From Bacteroidota bacterium (lineage in GTDB: Bacteria > Bacteroidota > Ignavibacteria > Kapaibacteriales > NICIL-2), in assembly GCA_019695345.1 (NCBI GenBank), contig JAIBAE010000009.1, positions 32,497 to 96,496 on the forward strand: 64,000 bases of DNA. The letters are read 5' to 3'. The translations under genes and the position numbers were made by a program. The notes beneath the pieces were generated by a model. It saw nothing but the letters and a program-made list of their open reading frames with translations. It was not told where the DNA came from and ran no database searches. This document shows, piece after piece, positions 61,192 through 64,000 of this stretch; the first letter of the stretch is position 1; each line of letters starts with the position of its first letter.

Positions 61192-62067
61192 TTAACTAAT
61201 ACCACCTACACTCCACAACAACTTAGCACGAAGTAAATCGAAGTAGGTGCTGTCTACGCGCTTGATGAGTTTTACTACAAACTCGCTTTTGCGTATTGTT
61301 ATGCGTTGGCCGGGTGTGATTACTGTTGCCTGTTTGCCATCGGCTACTAAAGTAGCTTCGTCGCTGTACTCGTTTAGGATAAACGTGATTTCGTTGTTAT
61401 CGGGAACGATAAGCGGACGCAGTGTGAGTGCGTGTGGCGAGATTGGCGTTACACAAAATATCTGCGAGGATGGCGCAATGATTGGGCCGCCGCACGAAAG
61501 TGAATACGCCGTAGAGCCGGTTGGTGTTGTTAGTATTAAACCGTCGGCGCGGTAATCGGCAATGTGGTGGTCATCTACGTATGCGCTTACAATTATCATG
61601 CGCGATGACCCATGTTTTTCCAGAACAAATTCGTTAAGGGCATATATTTGTTGCTCAGTTCCGTTTACAGTTACGGTAGTTTGTAACGTACTGCGGTCTA
61701 CAACACGGTAGTTACCACTTATTACATCTGCCAATGCGCTTTCTAAATCATCTACCGAAAACTCTGCCAGAAAGCCAAGCTTACCAAGGTTAACGCCCAT
61801 TATGGGAATATCGGTATGGAGTAATGCACTTGCACATGCAAGCATGGTTCCATCGCCGCCAAAGCTTATAACTACATCGGCAAATTTATCGAACTCCTCT
61901 AGCGGAACGGGTTCGAGGTATTGGGCAACATCGGGTGTTGTGCGTGCAAGCACTTCGGGTTCCACGCAACACTCGGCACCCAGTAAACGCAAACGCCGCG
62001 CAGATTCTTCCACGCGGCGCAGTGCGTCGGTTTTTGTAAGGTTAACATACAACCCAATACTTATCAT
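61192..62067 (-). CDS. nadK: NAD kinase
   Basis: 291 residues, normal length. The family's GGDGT motif is at 70-74 (VISFGGDGTMLACAS); the NAD-binding LNEFVLEKHGSSRMI and the conserved RADGLILTTPTGSTAYSLSCGGP follow (about 170-195). It phosphorylates NAD to NADP with ATP or polyphosphate. The start overlaps the stop of the DUF1844 gene by one base (TAATG), so the two are translationally coupled. Confidence 0.96.
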   Translation of the reverse strand: MISIGLYVNLTKTDALRRVEESARRLRLLGAECCVEPEVLARTTPDVAQYLEPVPLEEFDKFADVVISFGGDGTMLACASALLHTDIPIMGVNLGKLGFLAEFSVDDLESALADVISGNYRVVDRSTLQTTVTVNGTEQQIYALNEFVLEKHGSSRMIIVSAYVDDHHIADYRADGLILTTPTGSTAYSLSCGGPIIAPSSQIFCVTPISPHALTLRPLIVPDNNEITFILNEYSDEATLVADGKQATVITPGQRITIRKSEFVVKLIKRVDSTYFDLLRAKLLWSVGGIS

Positions 62068-62366
62068 TATGCAACTCCGTTGCTATTATCGTCGTCCGAT
62101 GCAGTAGATACCTCGGATGTTGACGACATTTCCTGCACGTAATTCAGGCGCAGGTTAGAAAGGGTGTAGTCTAAGGTACGATGTTCGGTATCACTTAAGT
62201 TGCCTTTGGTTTTATCTTCCAGCACACTTAGGATGTCGATGATAAATTTTGCATGGTCTAAATTCTTATTCAGCGAATCCATTGCAGGGTGCTTCATTTT
62301 CCCTAAAGCAACCATTCCTTCCATACCAAACATATTTACAATTACACTAAAATCAACATTCTGCAT
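62067..62366 (-). CDS. DUF1844 family protein
   Basis: 99 residues. The body VNMFGMEGMVALGKMKHPA, NLDHAKFIIDILSVLEDKTKGNLSDTE and LDYTLSNLRLNYV matches DUF1844, a short helical family of unknown function. The tail is acidic and Ser-rich. Coupled to nadK downstream; 115 nt after the MFS gene. Confidence 0.87.
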   Translation of the reverse strand: MQNVDFSVIVNMFGMEGMVALGKMKHPAMDSLNKNLDHAKFIIDILSVLEDKTKGNLSDTEHRTLDYTLSNLRLNYVQEMSSTSEVSTASDDDNSNGVA

Positions 62367-62481
62367 AACACATCAATTATGGTGAATACATTCGCAGCGC
62401 GAAAATACGCAAATATGTATTTGGTGTGGTGCGTTTATACCAACAGAATAATTTATGTGTCTGTACATTTCATCAATATTA

Positions 62482-63681
62482 TTAAGCGGTTTGTTGTTGG
62501 GGTGGTACAAACATTATCAGGTATATAATCACACAAACGGTGCCTATTCCTGCTACAATAAACGGCGTGGAATCGTTAACACTGTACCACAGAAAACCGG
62601 CAAACGAGCTTGCCAGTAACGCACAAATACTTTGCAAACCGGCATACGTTCCAATGGCAGTTGCGGTATCTTCTTTTGCAGAGATGTTGCTTATCCATGC
62701 TTTGCTGATTCCCTCGGTTGCAGCTGCGTAGATTGCATATAACACAAATAACATACTATACATTGGTAGTGTTGTTGCAGAGCTAAAGCCAACATAGACA
62801 ATAGCAAAAATGCCAAGCCCAATGGTAAACATGTTCTTTAACCCAATCTTATCGGCAAGGATTCCCAACGGAAATGCACATACAACATACACAAGGTTGT
62901 AAAAAATGTATAAGGCAATTACAGTGGTATCATCCAACCCCGATTGCCGTGCTTTCATCAACAAAAAAACATCCGAGCTGTTCAGTAACGCAAATGCAAG
63001 TAAGCCCGTAACCACTTTGCGGTACAGTACCGGGCTTGTACCCCAATACCCAAGAAATGCAAAGAACGGCGCACGTGGTGCAACTGTTACAGGGTGTTGG
63101 TTGTGCTCTTTAAGTAACAGAGATGCAACTATTGCCAACGCACCCGGAATAAACGCCAGATAAAACAACGTGTGGTACTGCCCCGGGAAATACAACAAAA
63201 ACAATAAAGCACTTGCCGGACCCAACACCGCACCCAATGTATCCATAGAACGGTGGAAGCCAAATACTTTACCTTTAGTTTGGGGCGTAGCCTCGTCCGA
63301 TAGCAGTGCGTCACGTGCGCCGGTGCGTATTCCCTTACCAATACGGTCTAACGTACGTGCGGCAAACACCCACAACGGAAACACAAACACTGCCATCATA
63401 GGTTTACTCAATGCACTTAGCCCATAGCCAATCTGCACAAACGGAACGCGCTTGCCCATCACGTCCGATTGTTTACCAAAGTACCCTTTGCTGAACCCTG
63501 CAACGGCTTCGGCAATACCTTCCAGAATACCAATAAGCAACACAGAAAAACCAATGCTTTTAAGATACATCGGCATAATGGGATAAAGCATTTCGCTTGC
63601 CGCATCGGTACACAAACTAATAACCGATAGTATCCATACCATACGTGTAATATATTTCACGTGGCTACCTTTCTTGTACAT
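62482..63681 (-). CDS. MFS transporter
   Basis: 399 residues with about 12 membrane helices. The family loop between helices 2 and 3 is GYFGKQSDVMGKRVPFV, and the mirrored loop in the second half is GILADKIGLKNMF. The early ISLCTDAASEMLYPIMPMYL is typical of a bacterial MFS subgroup of unknown substrate. Start choice is open: ATG at 63705 or 63681, or GTG at 63657, which has an AAAGG ribosome site 8 nt upstream and may be the true start. Probably in one transcript with DUF1844 and nadK. Confidence 0.88.
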   Translation of the reverse strand: MYKKGSHVKYITRMVWILSVISLCTDAASEMLYPIMPMYLKSIGFSVLLIGILEGIAEAVAGFSKGYFGKQSDVMGKRVPFVQIGYGLSALSKPMMAVFVFPLWVFAARTLDRIGKGIRTGARDALLSDEATPQTKGKVFGFHRSMDTLGAVLGPASALLFLLYFPGQYHTLFYLAFIPGALAIVASLLLKEHNQHPVTVAPRAPFFAFLGYWGTSPVLYRKVVTGLLAFALLNSSDVFLLMKARQSGLDDTTVIALYIFYNLVYVVCAFPLGILADKIGLKNMFTIGLGIFAIVYVGFSSATTLPMYSMLFVLYAIYAAATEGISKAWISNISAKEDTATAIGTYAGLQSICALLASSFAGFLWYSVNDSTPFIVAGIGTVCVIIYLIMFVPPQQQTA

Positions 63682-63739
63682 GTATGCGCGCGAACATACG
63701 GACAACTCTCGGATTGGAGTTTACTGTAAATGTATATGT

Positions 63740-63799
63740 TGCTATCGCATGGCCGCTCCATATGGCGTGCATACCAACCCACTAAGTGCGGGAAAGAAC
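63740..63799 (+). repeat. F1 repeat copy 27 (left half of an empty pair)
   Basis: Starts TGCTATCGCATGGCCGCTCC and ends TGCGGGAAAGAAC. Arms CCGCT/TGCGG leave one unpaired position. Paired with copy 28. Confidence 0.85.
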
Positions 63800-63836
63800 T
63801 AGAATCTACGAACAACCGTTTATCATGAGGAAGGGT

Positions 63837-63900
63837 ACCTCCCCCGCACAGCAAGGTTGTGCACAATGAATTCGTTTGGTGCGGTCTATTAGGTTGCGTT
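63837..63900 (-). repeat. F1 repeat copy 28 (right half of an empty pair)
   Basis: Minus strand: a decayed left end (CGCAACCTAATAGACCGCACC) and right end TGCGGGGGAGGTACC. Arms CCGCA/TGCGG. The next gene lies outside the window. Confidence 0.7.
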
Positions 63901-64000
63901 AAAAAAGAAATTACCTTTGAAATCAAAATAGACACACAGCAACCGCCTGTCCTGCATTCCCTAAGGTGCGGTAAAGGTTCACAACACCTAACGCCTGATT

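Noticed and set aside
488..63900. F1 repeats as integron attC sites
   Set aside because: Size, hairpin form and position after stop codons fit, and one copy (1121-1130) even has a GTTAGGC core. But the RYYYAAC/GTTRRRY pair is absent from most copies, orientations alternate rather than staying uniform, and no integrase is present.
488..63900. F1 repeats as a CRISPR array
   Set aside because: Copies are kilobases apart, on both strands, with no spacers and no cas genes.

Overview
The window is a 64 kb chromosomal segment of moderate GC from a Gram-negative bacterium of the FCB group (Bacteroidota/Chlorobiota/Kapaibacteriota side). The evidence is a giant SprA-type translocon of the type IX secretion system (T9SS), at least four secreted proteins that appear to end in T9SS sorting domains, a DUF1501/DUF1800 pair, and housekeeping genes (mdh, nuoC, rho, nadK, msrA) mixed with many lipoproteins. 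An Ignavibacteria/Kapaibacteriota-like lineage is my best guess. Species cannot be read from the sequence. I saw no tRNA, rRNA, CRISPR array, transposase or integrase.

Layout: 0-4 kb mdh end, a small lipoprotein, a lone nuoC, a GNAT-like protein and a CPBP protease. 4-8.5 kb a palindrome cluster, a glycosyltransferase, and a GH2-like protein fused to a Yip1-like membrane domain. 9-16 kb sprA. 16-23 kb a thioredoxin-like protein, a hotdog thioesterase and a six-gene AT-rich polyamine-type operon (SpeD, DUF4178, small TM protein, DUF350, membrane SpeE-like, FAD oxidoreductase). 23-29 kb a haem/copper oxidoreductase and an M4 peptidase, both T9SS cargo. 29-36 kb msrA, a hydrolase, a bicovalent flavin oxidase, a Spy-like lipoprotein and an FkbM methyltransferase. 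36-40 kb rho and an ECF sigma/anti-sigma operon. 40-44 kb DUF1501/DUF1800. 44-46.6 kb Fic and a KAP-type NTPase, AT-rich. 46.8-54.4 kb a bi-domain oxidoreductase, DUF2490, small secreted proteins and a glycosyltransferase/coiled-coil operon. 54.6-55.9 kb a P-loop kinase overlapping a Thg1-like 3'-5' polymerase. 56-64 kb an M24 peptidase, an IgGFc-like T9SS protein, a TPR protein, nadK, DUF1844 and an MFS transporter.

The most striking content is between the genes. A roughly 61-bp repeat (called F1 here) occurs about 28 times on both strands. It starts TGCTATCGCC(T/G)GACCGCACC and ends TGCGGGAAAGAACC. The two ends carry 5-bp arms that covary between copies (CCGCA/TGCGG, CGGCA/TGCCG, CTGCA/TGCAG, CCGCT/AGCGG), so a hairpin is being maintained. 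Copies alternate in orientation along the window (21 of 27 neighbouring pairs). Back-to-back (+ then -) pairs either enclose nothing (159-172 bp; three cases) or enclose one to four mostly accessory genes (eight cases: among them Fic+KAP, kinase+Thg1, thioredoxin-like, TPR and small lipoproteins). The outer ends of these pairs stop 4-21 nt from neighbouring stop codons or about 50-140 nt from start codons in most cases. This suggests a cassette-like or MITE-like system in which F1 pairs are the ends and genes are cargo. That reading is inference; the repeats, arms and positions are read directly. A second 64-67 bp hairpin family (F2, five copies) often lies just after F1 in the same orientation.
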